Shown here: positions 7,953 to 18,511 of the stretch, piece by piece
Position numbering within the stretch: the first letter of the stretch is position 1
How the letters are laid out: every line of letters begins with the position of its first letter
From: Pseudomonadota bacterium
Lineage (GTDB): Bacteria; Pseudomonadota; Gammaproteobacteria; Burkholderiales; Burkholderiaceae_D
Direction of reading: 5' to 3'
Assembly: GCA_023449275.1 (NCBI GenBank)
Contig: JAEXJM010000044.1
Span: 1 to 64,000 of the forward strand
DNA length: 64,000 nt
Notes under the pieces: generated by a model
The model's database searches: none
What the model was told of the DNA's origin: nothing
What the model saw: only the letters and a program-made list of their open reading frames with translations
Made by a program: the position numbers and the translations under genes

Positions 7953-9461
7953 ATGAAACTGACACGACGAAGCGGCATCCTCCTTCACCCCACCTCATTG
8001 CCGGGGCCATACGGTTCGGGCGATCTGGGCAGCGAAGCCTATCATTTCGTCAACTGGCTGTCGTTTGCCCGCCAGTCTTTATGGCAAATGCTGCCGCTAT
8101 GCGATATCGGTGCCGGGAATTCCCCCTATATGAGTCCCTCCGCCTTCGGTGGGAACGTACTTCTGATCAGTCTTGAAAAATGCCGTGATGCGGGATGGCT
8201 CAAAGAAGAAGAACTGATTCCTGACCCGGCTTTCGAGATTCACCGCATCCATTTTTCTGCCGTTTCCAGTTATCGGACAGGCCGGCTGAAACTGGCCTCG
8301 AAACGTTTTTTCGAATCCCCGGAGAATGCTTCACTGCAGTCCTTTCTCAACTTTTGCACAAAATCCGCTTACTGGCTGGACAACTATGCACTTTTCAGAT
8401 CCATTACCGAAGTATACAAGAGTGAAAAGACCGGCTGGCAAAGCTGGCCGAAAGAGCTGGCACAACGCGATAAAAAAGCCCTCTCGGAATTTGCCCGCAC
8501 GCATGCGGAAAAAATCCGTTTCTGGAAATTCTGCCAGTGGTGTTTTCATGAACAATGGTCTGAATTGCACGCATACTGTCATTCCCGGGATATCGATATC
8601 ATTGGTGACCTGCCGATTTTCGTTTCCCTGAACAGCGCCGACGTCTGGGCCAATCCGGAACTGTTTGAACTGGATGAAACCGGTTCTCCGACGGCTGTCG
8701 CCGGCGTACCTCCCGACAGATTCAGCGATATCGGCCAGCATTGGGGCAATCCGCTTTATCGCTGGGAAATACATGCCAGTACCGGTTACGAATGGTGGAT
8801 ACGACGCATGAAATACGTGATGGAACTGTACGACACCGTCCGGATCGATCATTTTCGTGGGTTTGAGGCATACTGGGCCATTCCTGCCAACGCAGAAAAA
8901 CCGTCAGAGGGACAATGGTGGCCGGGACCGGGGGAATCCTTTTTCGATACCCTGAAGAAAGAATTTGCCTCTCTTGACTTTATTGCCGAAGACCTCGGCG
9001 TCATCACGCCCGAAGTCATTGAACTTCGAAAAAAATACAGACTGCCTGGTATGCGCATCCTGCAATTCGCTTTCGATCACAACCCTCGCAATCCCTACCT
9101 TCCCCATAACTACCATCCGGATACAGTCGTCTATACGGGTACGCACGACAACGATACCGCCCGAGGCTGGTGGAACAATCTTCCCGAATGGGAAAAGGAT
9201 TTTGCCCGCCGCTATCTTTCCGTCAACGGTGACTGGATCCAATGGGACCTGATCCGTTCGGCCTGGTCCTCAACGGCAGCGTTTGCCCTGACGCCTTATC
9301 AGGACATTCTGGGTCTTGGTCCGGAAGGACGCATGAACACACCCGGTGACAGTACCGGCGCATGGGGATGGCGTTTCTCATGGAATCAGGTTCAGGGCTG
9401 GTATTCCGATCACCTTTCCCAAATGACAGAAATATACGGACGCACTTATTCTCGCGATTAA
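7953..9461 (+). CDS. malQ: 4-alpha-glucanotransferase (amylomaltase) MalQ
   Basis: This GH77 enzyme transfers alpha-1,4-glucan segments between maltodextrins and releases glucose. The start RRSGILLHPTSLPGPYGSGD is typical of the short bacterial form of about 500 residues. The catalytic set is intact: nucleophile Asp in VRIDHFRGFEAYW, acid/base Glu in IAEDLGVITPEV, and the transition-state Asp in GTHDNDTARGWW. No glycogen or maltose genes lie nearby, so its substrate source is not shown by context. It diverges from recG across 115 bases. Confidence 0.94.
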   Translation: MKLTRRSGILLHPTSLPGPYGSGDLGSEAYHFVNWLSFARQSLWQMLPLCDIGAGNSPYMSPSAFGGNVLLISLEKCRDAGWLKEEELIPDPAFEIHRIHFSAVSSYRTGRLKLASKRFFESPENASLQSFLNFCTKSAYWLDNYALFRSITEVYKSEKTGWQSWPKELAQRDKKALSEFARTHAEKIRFWKFCQWCFHEQWSELHAYCHSRDIDIIGDLPIFVSLNSADVWANPELFELDETGSPTAVAGVPPDRFSDIGQHWGNPLYRWEIHASTGYEWWIRRMKYVMELYDTVRIDHFRGFEAYWAIPANAEKPSEGQWWPGPGESFFDTLKKEFASLDFIAEDLGVITPEVIELRKKYRLPGMRILQFAFDHNPRNPYLPHNYHPDTVVYTGTHDNDTARGWWNNLPEWEKDFARRYLSVNGDWIQWDLIRSAWSSTAAFALTPYQDILGLGPEGRMNTPGDSTGAWGWRFSWNQVQGWYSDHLSQMTEIYGRTYSRD

Positions 9462-9545
9462 ACCCGGATATACTGTCATCTTCCTGAAAACTGATTGTTT
9501 TTTATTCATTTAGGCCATTCAAACAACTGACTGGCCTGTTTTGGT

Positions 9546-10598
9546 ATGTATACACTTTCCGATTTCGATTTTGAATTGCCCGGAGAATTGATTGCACAAT
9601 TCCCCTTACCAGAACGCACGGCGTCCCGCCTGCTGCTTGCTGACGGGAAAAAAATCACCGATTCCCGTTTTTCTGAACTGATCGACAAACTGGAAGAAGG
9701 CGATTTGCTCGTTTTCAACAACACCAAAGTATTGAAAGCCCGTTTTTTCGGCTCGAAAGCATCCGGTGGAAAAATCGAGATTCTGATTGAACGCATACTG
9801 GATAACCAGAGCGCACTCGCCAAAATACGGGCTTCCAAATCGCCGAAAGCCGGTAGTACCATCCGCATTGACGACGAAATCGACGTGACCGTAATGGGAA
9901 GGGACGGGGAATTCTTCATCCTCCGGTTTCCGTCCGACATCTTCAAAATACTGGAAGAACACGGCCATCTGCCCCTCCCCCCCTATATTGAAAGGGCAGC
10001 CGACTCCTTCGACGAAAAACGATACCAGACGGTGTTCGCCAGGGAATTGGGAGCCGTTGCCGCACCGACAGCGGGGCTCCATTTCGATGACGAACTGCTG
10101 GAAAAACTGAGACAAAAAGGCGTACACTTCACCTATCTGACCTTGCATGTCGGAGCCGGAACTTTCCAGCCAGTCCGTAGCGAAAACCTGTCCGAACACA
10201 TCATGCATACGGAGTGGTACACCATTCCGGAAGAAACCGTCGAAGCCGTCAGGACAGCACAGCAGAACAAACGCAAGGTCGTCGCCGTCGGGACAACCAG
10301 CCTGCGGGCACTGGAATCGGCCTCACAAACAGGGGAGTTGCATCCGGGCAGTAATGAGACATCCCTCTTCATCACACCCGGATACCGGTTCCGGACCGTC
10401 GATCACCTGATCACCAACTTCCATTTGCCGAAATCGACCCTGCTCATGCTCGTTTCCGCTTTTGCAGGATATGATCTGATCCGGAAAATATATGCCCATG
10501 CCATTACAAGGAAATACCGCTTTTTCAGCTATGGCGACGCCATGCTGCTGAAATGCGTATCCTGTAAAAATGACCAGACTTCCTTACCCGCTCATTGA
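9546..10598 (+). CDS. queA: S-adenosylmethionine:tRNA ribosyltransferase-isomerase QueA
   Basis: QueA transfers and isomerises the ribosyl part of SAM onto preQ1 in tRNA, giving epoxyqueuosine. Recognisable blocks are [20 protein letters not shown] at the N-terminus, [50 protein letters not shown], and the end block [20 protein letters not shown]. Its 350 residues are a normal length. It is followed 17 bases later by tgt, the enzyme acting before it in the pathway, and both head the cluster running on to yajC-secD-secF. Confidence 0.95.
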   Translation: MYTLSDFDFELPGELIAQFPLPERTASRLLLADGKKITDSRFSELIDKLEEGDLLVFNNTKVLKARFFGSKASGGKIEILIERILDNQSALAKIRASKSPKAGSTIRIDDEIDVTVMGRDGEFFILRFPSDIFKILEEHGHLPLPPYIERAADSFDEKRYQTVFARELGAVAAPTAGLHFDDELLEKLRQKGVHFTYLTLHVGAGTFQPVRSENLSEHIMHTEWYTIPEETVEAVRTAQQNKRKVVAVGTTSLRALESASQTGELHPGSNETSLFITPGYRFRTVDHLITNFHLPKSTLLMLVSAFAGYDLIRKIYAHAITRKYRFFSYGDAMLLKCVSCKNDQTSLPAH

Positions 10599-10612
10599 AA
10601 TAAAGAATTTGA

Positions 10613-11743
<1,131 letters not shown>

Positions 11744-11928
11744 GCGATCTCTTTAATATTGGCAGGATGTCATTACACGTTTTATTGAAATGGCATCATT
11801 CTGCTTTCGATCTCGAACGGATTCGGCCAAAACAACGCTATATTTTCCTGCAAACCGCACAAATGCATGAAAACACAGCACATGGTGCTAGAATCCTGTG
11901 TTAAACAAAAATCCATACTGGAGTTGTC

Positions 11929-12255
11929 ATGTTCATTACCAACGCATACGCCCAAACCGCTGCATCCGGTTTCAGCCTGGACGGCATGGGAGGTTTTCTT
12001 CCTATCGCGCTCATGTTTGTCGTGCTTTATTTTCTGATGATCCGTCCACAACAGAAAAAACAGAAAGAACAGCGGGAAATGCTTAACGCCCTGTCCATTG
12101 GCGATGAAGTGCTGACTGCCGGTGGTATTGTCGGGAAAATCACCAAAATTTCCGAAAACTTCCTGACCCTTCAGATCGCCGAGGGTACGGAAATCATCAT
12201 TCAGCGAGTCTCCATTGTTTCCCTGCTTCCAAACGGCACAATCGAAACCCTGTAA
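11929..12255 (+). CDS. yajC: Preprotein translocase subunit YajC
   Basis: YajC is a small single-span inner-membrane protein that associates with SecDF-YidC. At 108 residues it has a short periplasmic segment, a membrane helix ending in VLYFLMIRPQQKKQKEQREM (the family hallmark), and a soluble beta-rich domain (LSIGDEVLTAGGIVGKITKI). GGAG 8 bases upstream is the likely ribosome binding site. A possible -10 box (TAGAAT, 11889-11894) without a good -35 suggests, weakly, that the yajC-secD-secF part also has its own promoter. Confidence 0.94.
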   Translation: MFITNAYAQTAASGFSLDGMGGFLPIALMFVVLYFLMIRPQQKKQKEQREMLNALSIGDEVLTAGGIVGKITKISENFLTLQIAEGTEIIIQRVSIVSLLPNGTIETL

Positions 12256-12322
12256 CAGACCAGAATTTTGTGACTGGATTGCCTGTTCATTGTAAACGGG
12301 CATTTTCACCCCCTGAATCATT

Positions 12323-14194
12323 ATGAATCGTTACCCACTCTGGAAATACATCATCATTGCCGCGGCAATTGTTTTCGGCATCATTTACACACTCCCGAAT
12401 TTTTTCGGCGAATCGCCTGCGGTTCAGATCAGCAGTGTCAGGTCGACAGTCAAAGTCGATGCCCCGATGATGGGGCAGGTCGAACAGATACTGAAAGACA
12501 ACCATATCGCGACTGACGGCATTTTCTTCGACAATAGCGGCATGCACTCGACCATCAAGGTCCGCTTCACCAACACAGAAGTCCAGTTCCGCGCCAAAGA
12601 AGTGCTTGAAAACAAACTGAACGCCGATCCGGACGATCCGACCTACAGTATTGCGTTCAACCTTCTTCCGAACACCCCCCAATGGCTGCAAAGCCTGCAT
12701 GCCTTGCCGATGTACCTCGGCCTTGACCTCCGGGGCGGTGTTCACTTCCTGATGCAGGTCGACGTTGACGCAGCGTTGAATTCCAGAATCCAGGGCATGC
12801 AGACATCGGCACGCAACCTCATGCGTGAAAAAAGCATCCGCTATTCCGGCCTGACCCGCACCCGCGACACGGTCGAAATGCAATTTGCCGATGCCAGAAT
12901 CCGTGAAGAAGCCGAGAAAGTTTTCAAAAGCCAGATGTCTGACGTGACCTTGCGTGAAGAAAGCGGCAACAAACTGATCCTTTCCCTGAGCGCCGAAGCC
13001 ATCAAGCAGGTCAAGGAAAACAGTGTCAAACAGAATATCGCCACCCTGTCCAAACGGGTAAACGAACTGGGCGTCAACGAACCGGTCATCCAGCAGCAGG
13101 GAGCCGACCGTATCGTCGTCCAGTTACCCGGCGTACAGGATGTTTCCCGCGCAAAAGACATTATCGGCCGTACTGCCACGCTGGAAGTCCGCATGGTGGA
13201 TGAATCGATCATACGCGGTACGGAAGAATCCGTCGCGGTACCACTGGGTTCCGAGCTTTTCCGTCAGGGCAAAGGCGCCCCCGTCATCCTGTACAAGGAC
13301 CCTGTCATTACGGGCGATTACATCTCCAACGCCTCGGCAAGCTTCGACCAGTACCAGCAACCTGCCGTCAGTATCGACTTAAATGGCGATGGCGGTCGCA
13401 AGATGCGTCAGGGAACACGTGGCAAAATCGGCAAATTGATGGCTATCGTCCTGTTTGAAAAAGGCAAGGGCGAAGTCCTGACAGTCGCGTCCATCCGTGA
13501 CGAGCTGGGCTCCAAATTCCAGATCACAGGCATGAACACCCCTGAAGCCGCGACCGATCTGGCCCTGCTGTTGCGTGCCGGTTCGCTGGCAGCACCGATG
13601 CAGATCATCGAGGAAAGGACAATCGGCCCTCAACTCGGTGCGGAAAATATCACGAAAGGTTTCCTGTCAACCCTGTACGGATTTGCCGTCGTATCCATTT
13701 TCATGATTCTGTATTATATGGTTTTCGGCCTCTTCAGCGTCATTGCCCTGTCAGTTAACCTCCTGATGCTGGTTGCCATCCTGTCCATCATGCAAATCAC
13801 TCTGACTCTACCGGGTATTGCCGCTATTGCACTGGCACTCGGTATGGCGATCGATTCGAACGTGCTGATCAACGAACGTATCCGGGAGGAACTGCGTATG
13901 GACCATTCACCGCAGACAGCTATTTCAAACGGTTTCGCGCATGCATGGGCGACCATTCTCGATTCGAACGTAACGACACTGATCGCCGGTCTGGCACTTC
14001 TGATTTTCGGTTCCGGACCGATTCGCGGTTTTGCCGTCGTTCATGTCATCGGTATTCTGACGTCACTCTTCTCTGCCGTCTTTGTTTCCAGGGGTATCGC
14101 CAACCTCTGGTATGGACGCAGAAAGAAACTGACGTCCCTTTCGATCGGACAGGTATGGCGAGGCCATACCCCGTCGGATTACACAAAAAACTAA
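12323..14194 (+). CDS. secD: Protein translocase subunit SecD
   Basis: SecD works with SecF to use the proton gradient for late stages of Sec export. The first transmembrane helix (residues 5-25) is followed by the large periplasmic P1 region containing LGLDLRGGVHFLMQVDVD, and then by five helices near the C-terminus with AALALGMAIDSNVLINERIREEL, the conserved proton-relay helix motif. Its 623 residues are typical. It lies 67 bases after yajC and 32 bases before secF in the usual order. Confidence 0.96.
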   Translation: MNRYPLWKYIIIAAAIVFGIIYTLPNFFGESPAVQISSVRSTVKVDAPMMGQVEQILKDNHIATDGIFFDNSGMHSTIKVRFTNTEVQFRAKEVLENKLNADPDDPTYSIAFNLLPNTPQWLQSLHALPMYLGLDLRGGVHFLMQVDVDAALNSRIQGMQTSARNLMREKSIRYSGLTRTRDTVEMQFADARIREEAEKVFKSQMSDVTLREESGNKLILSLSAEAIKQVKENSVKQNIATLSKRVNELGVNEPVIQQQGADRIVVQLPGVQDVSRAKDIIGRTATLEVRMVDESIIRGTEESVAVPLGSELFRQGKGAPVILYKDPVITGDYISNASASFDQYQQPAVSIDLNGDGGRKMRQGTRGKIGKLMAIVLFEKGKGEVLTVASIRDELGSKFQITGMNTPEAATDLALLLRAGSLAAPMQIIEERTIGPQLGAENITKGFLSTLYGFAVVSIFMILYYMVFGLFSVIALSVNLLMLVAILSIMQITLTLPGIAAIALALGMAIDSNVLINERIREELRMDHSPQTAISNGFAHAWATILDSNVTTLIAGLALLIFGSGPIRGFAVVHVIGILTSLFSAVFVSRGIANLWYGRRKKLTSLSIGQVWRGHTPSDYTKN

Positions 14195-14226
14195 TTTATT
14201 CATACGGATAACAAACAGGATCGACT

Positions 14227-15168
14227 ATGGAATTCTTTAGAATCAAGAAAGATATTCCCTTCATGCGCCATGCGCTGATATTCAATATCATTTCACTGGT
14301 CACTTTCCTCGCCGCCGTCTTTTTCCTGTGGCACAAGGGATTGCATCTTTCTGTCGAATTCACTGGCGGTACGGTCATGGAAGTCAATTACCAGAAAGCG
14401 GCGGATCTGGAAAAAATCCGCGGTACGCTCAGGGATCTGGGTTTCGGTGACGATTTTCAGGTACAGAACTTCGGCCGTGCACAAGATGTCATGATCAATC
14501 TGCCTCTGCAGAAAGACCTGACATCGGCCGAGCAAAGCGCCAGGGTCATGACAGCCCTCACCCAGCAAAATCCGGACGTACATCTCCAGAGGGTGGAATT
14601 CGTGGGGCCGCAGGTCGGGGATGAACTGACTCATAATGGTCTGATGGCACTGGGGATGGTGGTTATCGGCATCATCATCTATCTGGCGTTCCGGTTCGAG
14701 TGGAAATATGCCGTTTCGGCCGTTATCGCGAACCTTCACGATATTGTGATCATTCTGGGTTTTTTCGCGTTTTTCCAGTGGGAATTCTCGCTGTCGGTTC
14801 TGGCAGCCATTCTGGCCATTCTCGGATATTCCGTGAATGAATCGGTCATTATCTTTGACCGTATTCGCGAGAACTTCCGCAAAATGAGAAAAGCGACCGT
14901 CATGGAAATCGTCAACCACGCCATTACCAGTACGATTTCGAGAACGGTGATCACCCACGGCTGTACCCAGATCATGGTTCTGTCGATGCTGATCTTTGGT
15001 GGCCCGACCTTGCACAACTTTGCCATCGCGCTGACCATCGGTATTTGTTTCGGTATCTATTCTTCCGTTTTCGTGGCTGCTGCCATCGCCATGTGGCTCG
15101 GCATCAAACGCGAGGATCTGATCAAGCCGGTCAAGGAAAAAGGCAACACCGATGGCGCTGTTGTTTAA
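14227..15168 (+). CDS. secF: Protein translocase subunit SecF
   Basis: SecF is the 313-residue partner of SecD, with six transmembrane helices. The N-terminal helix is followed by the periplasmic segment starting LSVEFTGGTVMEVNY, and the membrane part includes GYSVNESVIIFDRIRENFR and the SRTVITHGCTQIMVLSMLIFGG block. AGGA lies 6 bases before the ATG. The gene is last in the queA-tgt-yajC-secD-secF cluster. No obvious terminator separates it from icd, which starts 63 bases downstream. Confidence 0.96.
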   Translation: MEFFRIKKDIPFMRHALIFNIISLVTFLAAVFFLWHKGLHLSVEFTGGTVMEVNYQKAADLEKIRGTLRDLGFGDDFQVQNFGRAQDVMINLPLQKDLTSAEQSARVMTALTQQNPDVHLQRVEFVGPQVGDELTHNGLMALGMVVIGIIIYLAFRFEWKYAVSAVIANLHDIVIILGFFAFFQWEFSLSVLAAILAILGYSVNESVIIFDRIRENFRKMRKATVMEIVNHAITSTISRTVITHGCTQIMVLSMLIFGGPTLHNFAIALTIGICFGIYSSVFVAAAIAMWLGIKREDLIKPVKEKGNTDGAVV

Positions 15169-15231
15169 ACCGGTTTTTTGAATTTTGAACTTGCATGCTT
15201 TATTGATTAAAAGATTATTCCGGAGTTTCTG

Positions 15232-16485
15232 ATGTATCAACATATTCAAGTACCCCAATCCGGTGAAAAAATCACGGTCAATGCCGATTTTTCACTGAAC
15301 GTACCCGACCGTCCCGTCATTCCGTTCATCGAAGGCGATGGCATCGGTATCGATGTGACGCCTGTCATGCGCAAGGTGATCGATTCCGCAGTTGAAAAAG
15401 CCTATGGCGGCAAACGCAAGATCGAGTGGATGGAAGTCTATGCAGGCGAAAAATCCCTGAAGGTATACGGTGAAAATGTCTGGCTTCCTGATGAGACCCT
15501 TGAAGCGATGAAAGATTTCGTCATTTCCATCAAGGGGCCTCTGACCACCCCGATCGGCGGCGGCATCCGTTCCCTGAACGTCGCCATGAGACAGCGTCTG
15601 GACCTGTATGTCTGCCTGCGTCCTGTCCGTTATTTCCAGGGCGTTCCCTCACCATTGCGTGAGCCGGAAAAAACCGACATGGTCATTTTCCGTGAAAATA
15701 CCGAAGACATTTATGCCGGGATCGAATGGGCAGAAGGTTCCCCTGAGGCAAAAAAGGTCATCGACTTCCTGACGAAGGAAATGGGGGTCAGCCAGATCCG
15801 TTTCCCGAAAACGTCCGGTATCGGCATCAAGCCGGTATCGCGTGAAGGGACTGAACGGCTGGTTCGCAAGGCCATCCAGTATGCCATCGACAACGACCGC
15901 CCGTCCGTTACGCTCGTTCACAAGGGCAATATCATGAAGTTCACGGAAGGCAGTTTCCGTGACTGGGGCTATGCTCTGGCAAAACGTGAATTCGGCGCGG
16001 AAGTCATCGGCAAGGGCCCCTGGTGCCAATTCAAAAACCCGAAAACCGGCAGGGAAATCATCATCAAGGATGTACTGGCCGACGCTTTTCTGCAGGAAAT
16101 TCTCCTGCGTCCTACCGAATTCAGCGTTCTCGCAACTCTGAATCTGAACGGTGATTATGTTTCCGATGCGCTGGCGGCACAAGTCGGTGGTATCGGCATC
16201 GCTCCGGGCGCCAATATTTCCGATTCCGTCGCCATCTTCGAGGCAACGCACGGTACGGCGCCAACGATGGCCGGACAGAACAACGTGAATCCGGGCTCGC
16301 TGATTCTTTCCGCCGAAATGATGTTGCGTCATATCGGCTGGACGGAAGCGGCCGACCTGGTCATCGATTCGATGCAGAAAGCCATTTCCTCACGTCAGGT
16401 CACCATTGATTTCGCCCGTCTGATGAACGACGCCAAACAGGTATCGACTTCAGAATTCGGCGACATCATGATTTCCTTCATGTAA
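15232..16485 (+). CDS. icd: Isocitrate dehydrogenase, atypical cofactor pocket
   Basis: This TCA-cycle enzyme oxidatively decarboxylates isocitrate to 2-oxoglutarate. Its 417 residues align along their length with E. coli Icd: [35 protein letters not shown] (substrate-binding Ser equivalent to Ser113 kept), [14 protein letters not shown], and [20 protein letters not shown]. The cofactor residues differ. Where E. coli has Lys344, Tyr345 and Tyr391 for the NADP 2'-phosphate, this protein has Thr345, Met346 and Ile392; the Val351 and Arg395 equivalents are kept. Preference may therefore have shifted away from NADP. GGAG precedes the start. Confidence 0.95.
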   Translation: MYQHIQVPQSGEKITVNADFSLNVPDRPVIPFIEGDGIGIDVTPVMRKVIDSAVEKAYGGKRKIEWMEVYAGEKSLKVYGENVWLPDETLEAMKDFVISIKGPLTTPIGGGIRSLNVAMRQRLDLYVCLRPVRYFQGVPSPLREPEKTDMVIFRENTEDIYAGIEWAEGSPEAKKVIDFLTKEMGVSQIRFPKTSGIGIKPVSREGTERLVRKAIQYAIDNDRPSVTLVHKGNIMKFTEGSFRDWGYALAKREFGAEVIGKGPWCQFKNPKTGREIIIKDVLADAFLQEILLRPTEFSVLATLNLNGDYVSDALAAQVGGIGIAPGANISDSVAIFEATHGTAPTMAGQNNVNPGSLILSAEMMLRHIGWTEAADLVIDSMQKAISSRQVTIDFARLMNDAKQVSTSEFGDIMISFM

Positions 16486-16493
16486 TCGATCTT

Positions 16494-16527
16494 AAAAAGC
16501 CGGGGACATGAAATCCTCCGGCTTTTT
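16494..16527 (+). terminator. Rho-independent terminator after icd
   Basis: A stem of AAAAAGCCGG (16494-16503) pairs with CCGGCTTTTT (16518-16527), continuing into a T-run. It lies 9 bases after the icd stop. Confidence 0.85.
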
Positions 16528-16614
16528 TTGAAAGCAGTCTCCTTTTTTTGTTTTCCAGCCACAACTGGCAAAAAGACGTCCCGACACGAAAATGAAAAAA
16601 GGAGCCGGTAGCCA

Positions 16615-16731
16615 ATACCATTTTTCAGGCAGTTCGGTTATGATGGCTCATCTAAGCCATTGGTTAATCTAAAACAATAGTCCGGCCAATTGCTGGACAC
16701 GGTTCCTGTTTCAGGGAATACCATTTTCAGG
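16615..16731 (+). repeat. Imperfect direct repeat in the leader region of the FAH gene
   Basis: ATACCATTTTTCAGG at 16615-16629 recurs as ATACCATTTTCAGG at 16718-16731, about 103 bases apart, inside the 288-base gap between icd and the FAH-family gene. The copies differ by one T. They could be paired regulator sites or chance. No recognisable promoter could be fixed in this gap. Confidence 0.35.
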
Positions 16732-16773
16732 TTGCGACAAAATGCTTCCTGCAATGTTTATTAAGGAGAGAAG

Positions 16774-17547
16774 ATGAAAACTTGGGTACGTTTCCAACAA
16801 GGCGATGCAGTCAAATTCGGTACTCTGGACGGAGAGTCCATCAGTGTTTACAGCGGCAACATGTTTGACAACCCGACAGCGACCGGTGAAACCGTCAAAC
16901 GTGCCGATGTGAAACTGTTGACACCTTGTACACCCAGCAAGATGATCCTGTTGTGGAACAACTTTTATGCCCTGTCAAACAAACTGGGCGTTGCGATTCC
17001 GGAAGAACCTCTTTATCTCCTGAAACCGAGCACTTCCTATATTGCTGACGGCGACGTTGTGAAAAAACCCAATTCCTATGACGGCAAGGTCGTTTATGAA
17101 GGCGAACTCGGTATCGTCATCGGTAAACGCTGCAAGGAAGTTTCCGAAGCAGACGCCAAGGATTACATCTTCGGTTACACCTGTTCCAATGACGTCACTG
17201 CCGGCCAGCTGATCCAGAAAGATCCTACCTTCGCACAATGGACCCGCGCAAAAGGTTTCGATACTTTCGGTTCTTTCGGCCCGGGCATCGTTTCCGGTAT
17301 CGACGATCCGGACAAACTGGTCATCAAAACCATCTTAAACGATCAGGAACGCCAGAATTATCCTGTTGCCGACATGATTTTCCGCCCATTCAAACTGGTC
17401 AGCATGATTTCCCATGATATGACTCTCGAACCAGGCGACATCATCTCCTGCGGTACTTCCGTCGGTGTCGGTTCCATGAAACCGGGCAGCAAGGTTGAAG
17501 TCATCATTGACGGTGTCGGTCACCTCGTCAACAAATACGAAGCCTGA
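16774..17547 (+). CDS. Fumarylacetoacetate hydrolase (FAH) family protein
   Basis: The protein is a 257-residue member of the FAH superfamily, metal-dependent hydrolases, isomerases or decarboxylases acting on 2-keto acids. The metal ligands are visible: Glu residues in VYEGELGIVIGK and Asp in YTCSNDVTAGQ. FDTFGSFGPGIV and ISCGTSVGVGSMKPG are further family blocks. The substrate cannot be deduced; no homogentisate or homoprotocatechuate pathway genes are near. A very strong ribosome binding site (AAGGAGAG), its own terminator and a long leader suggest a well-expressed single-gene unit. Confidence 0.88.
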   Translation: MKTWVRFQQGDAVKFGTLDGESISVYSGNMFDNPTATGETVKRADVKLLTPCTPSKMILLWNNFYALSNKLGVAIPEEPLYLLKPSTSYIADGDVVKKPNSYDGKVVYEGELGIVIGKRCKEVSEADAKDYIFGYTCSNDVTAGQLIQKDPTFAQWTRAKGFDTFGSFGPGIVSGIDDPDKLVIKTILNDQERQNYPVADMIFRPFKLVSMISHDMTLEPGDIISCGTSVGVGSMKPGSKVEVIIDGVGHLVNKYEA

Positions 17548-17571
17548 TCCGCTTTCTTCCCGATCACTGAG

Positions 17572-17610
17572 ACGGCAAACAGTAACAAACTGTTTGCCGT
17601 TTTCGTTTTT
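17572..17610 (+). terminator. Rho-independent terminator after the FAH-family gene
   Basis: An 11-bp perfect stem (ACGGCAAACAG at 17572-17582, complement at 17590-17600) with a 7-base loop is followed by a T-rich tract interrupted by one C and one G. Confidence 0.88.
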
Positions 17611-17794
17611 CCGATTTCCCTACCCTCCCGATTACCGCATCTTACCTCAAAATTACGCTATCTTTCATTAATTTGAGCCAAATCAGGCGAAACAAACTGT
17701 TACACATTCATTTGCTCAAACCCTTACGGATAAATGCATGGCAACGTATACTTCTTTACGTGCACATCATTTAACTCATCCGAAAGGGAAAAGC

Positions 17795-18343
17795 ATGAAG
17801 ATTTTAAACAAATACCTTATTGCCGGTATCACTGCAATAAGTCTCTCTGCAGCCGCTTTAGGAACCAGTGCAATTGCCGCTCCAGCTGACCAGGGCTATG
17901 CCGGTTGTCCCATGAATATGGGTTGTCCCGGCCCTGATAACTGCTATGCCGATCATAACGGGCACTGGGGACACAATATGGAACGCTGGCATGAATACAG
18001 ACACCAGCGACAGGCTGACTTGCAGAACAGACTGAAACTGAACGCCGATCAGGAAAAGGCATGGAAAGCCTACATCGCCGTCGTCGATGCCGATTTCAAT
18101 TCCTGGAAACCATTGACGCGTGCAGAAATCGAAAGCATGACGGCTCCCCAGCGTATGCAAACCATGCTGGACCGTATGAAAGAACACGAAGGCAAAATGG
18201 CCGGCCAGCTGGCTGCCCTGAAGGCGTTCTATAACAAACTGACTCCGGAACAACAGAAAACGTTCGACAACGAATCCCTGTTCAATCGGGGTTATCACCG
18301 CGGGGGCTACGGTCACAGGGGAGGTTACGGCCCAAGAAGATAA
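17795..18343 (+). CDS. Spy/CpxP-like LTXXQ periplasmic protein
   Basis: The start at 17795 was chosen because AAAGGGA lies just upstream and it directly begins a signal peptide (MKILNKYLIAGITAISLSAA, cleaved near AIAAPA). The mature protein has a Cys/His-rich segment (CPMNMGCPGPDNC, then several His) and a helical domain with two LTXXQ-like repeats: LKLNADQEKAWKAY and NKLTPEQQKTF. It ends in a Gly/His/Arg-rich tail. Spy and CpxP are periplasmic chaperone and stress-sensor proteins; a role in envelope or metal stress is inference. It is monocistronic, with terminators on both sides. Confidence 0.85.
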   Translation: MKILNKYLIAGITAISLSAAALGTSAIAAPADQGYAGCPMNMGCPGPDNCYADHNGHWGHNMERWHEYRHQRQADLQNRLKLNADQEKAWKAYIAVVDADFNSWKPLTRAEIESMTAPQRMQTMLDRMKEHEGKMAGQLAALKAFYNKLTPEQQKTFDNESLFNRGYHRGGYGHRGGYGPRR

Positions 18344-18370
18344 CCCGGATTTTCTACTCTCTTTCCTGTT

Positions 18371-18399
18371 CGCCTGACATTTCTGTCAGGCGTTTTTTT
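18371..18399 (+). terminator. Rho-independent terminator after the Spy-like gene
   Basis: A 9-bp stem (CGCCTGACA at 18371-18379, TGTCAGGCG at 18384-18392) with a 4-base loop is followed by seven T residues. Confidence 0.92.
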
Positions 18400-18511
18400 A
18401 TGGAATGCCGTGCGCAAATCCCCTTTAATTATGCCGAAACAGTATAATTTCAATTTTCGGTCAGACAGTGCCGAAACCGTTTATTACCGTTCACTGATTT
18501 TTGGCTATTTC

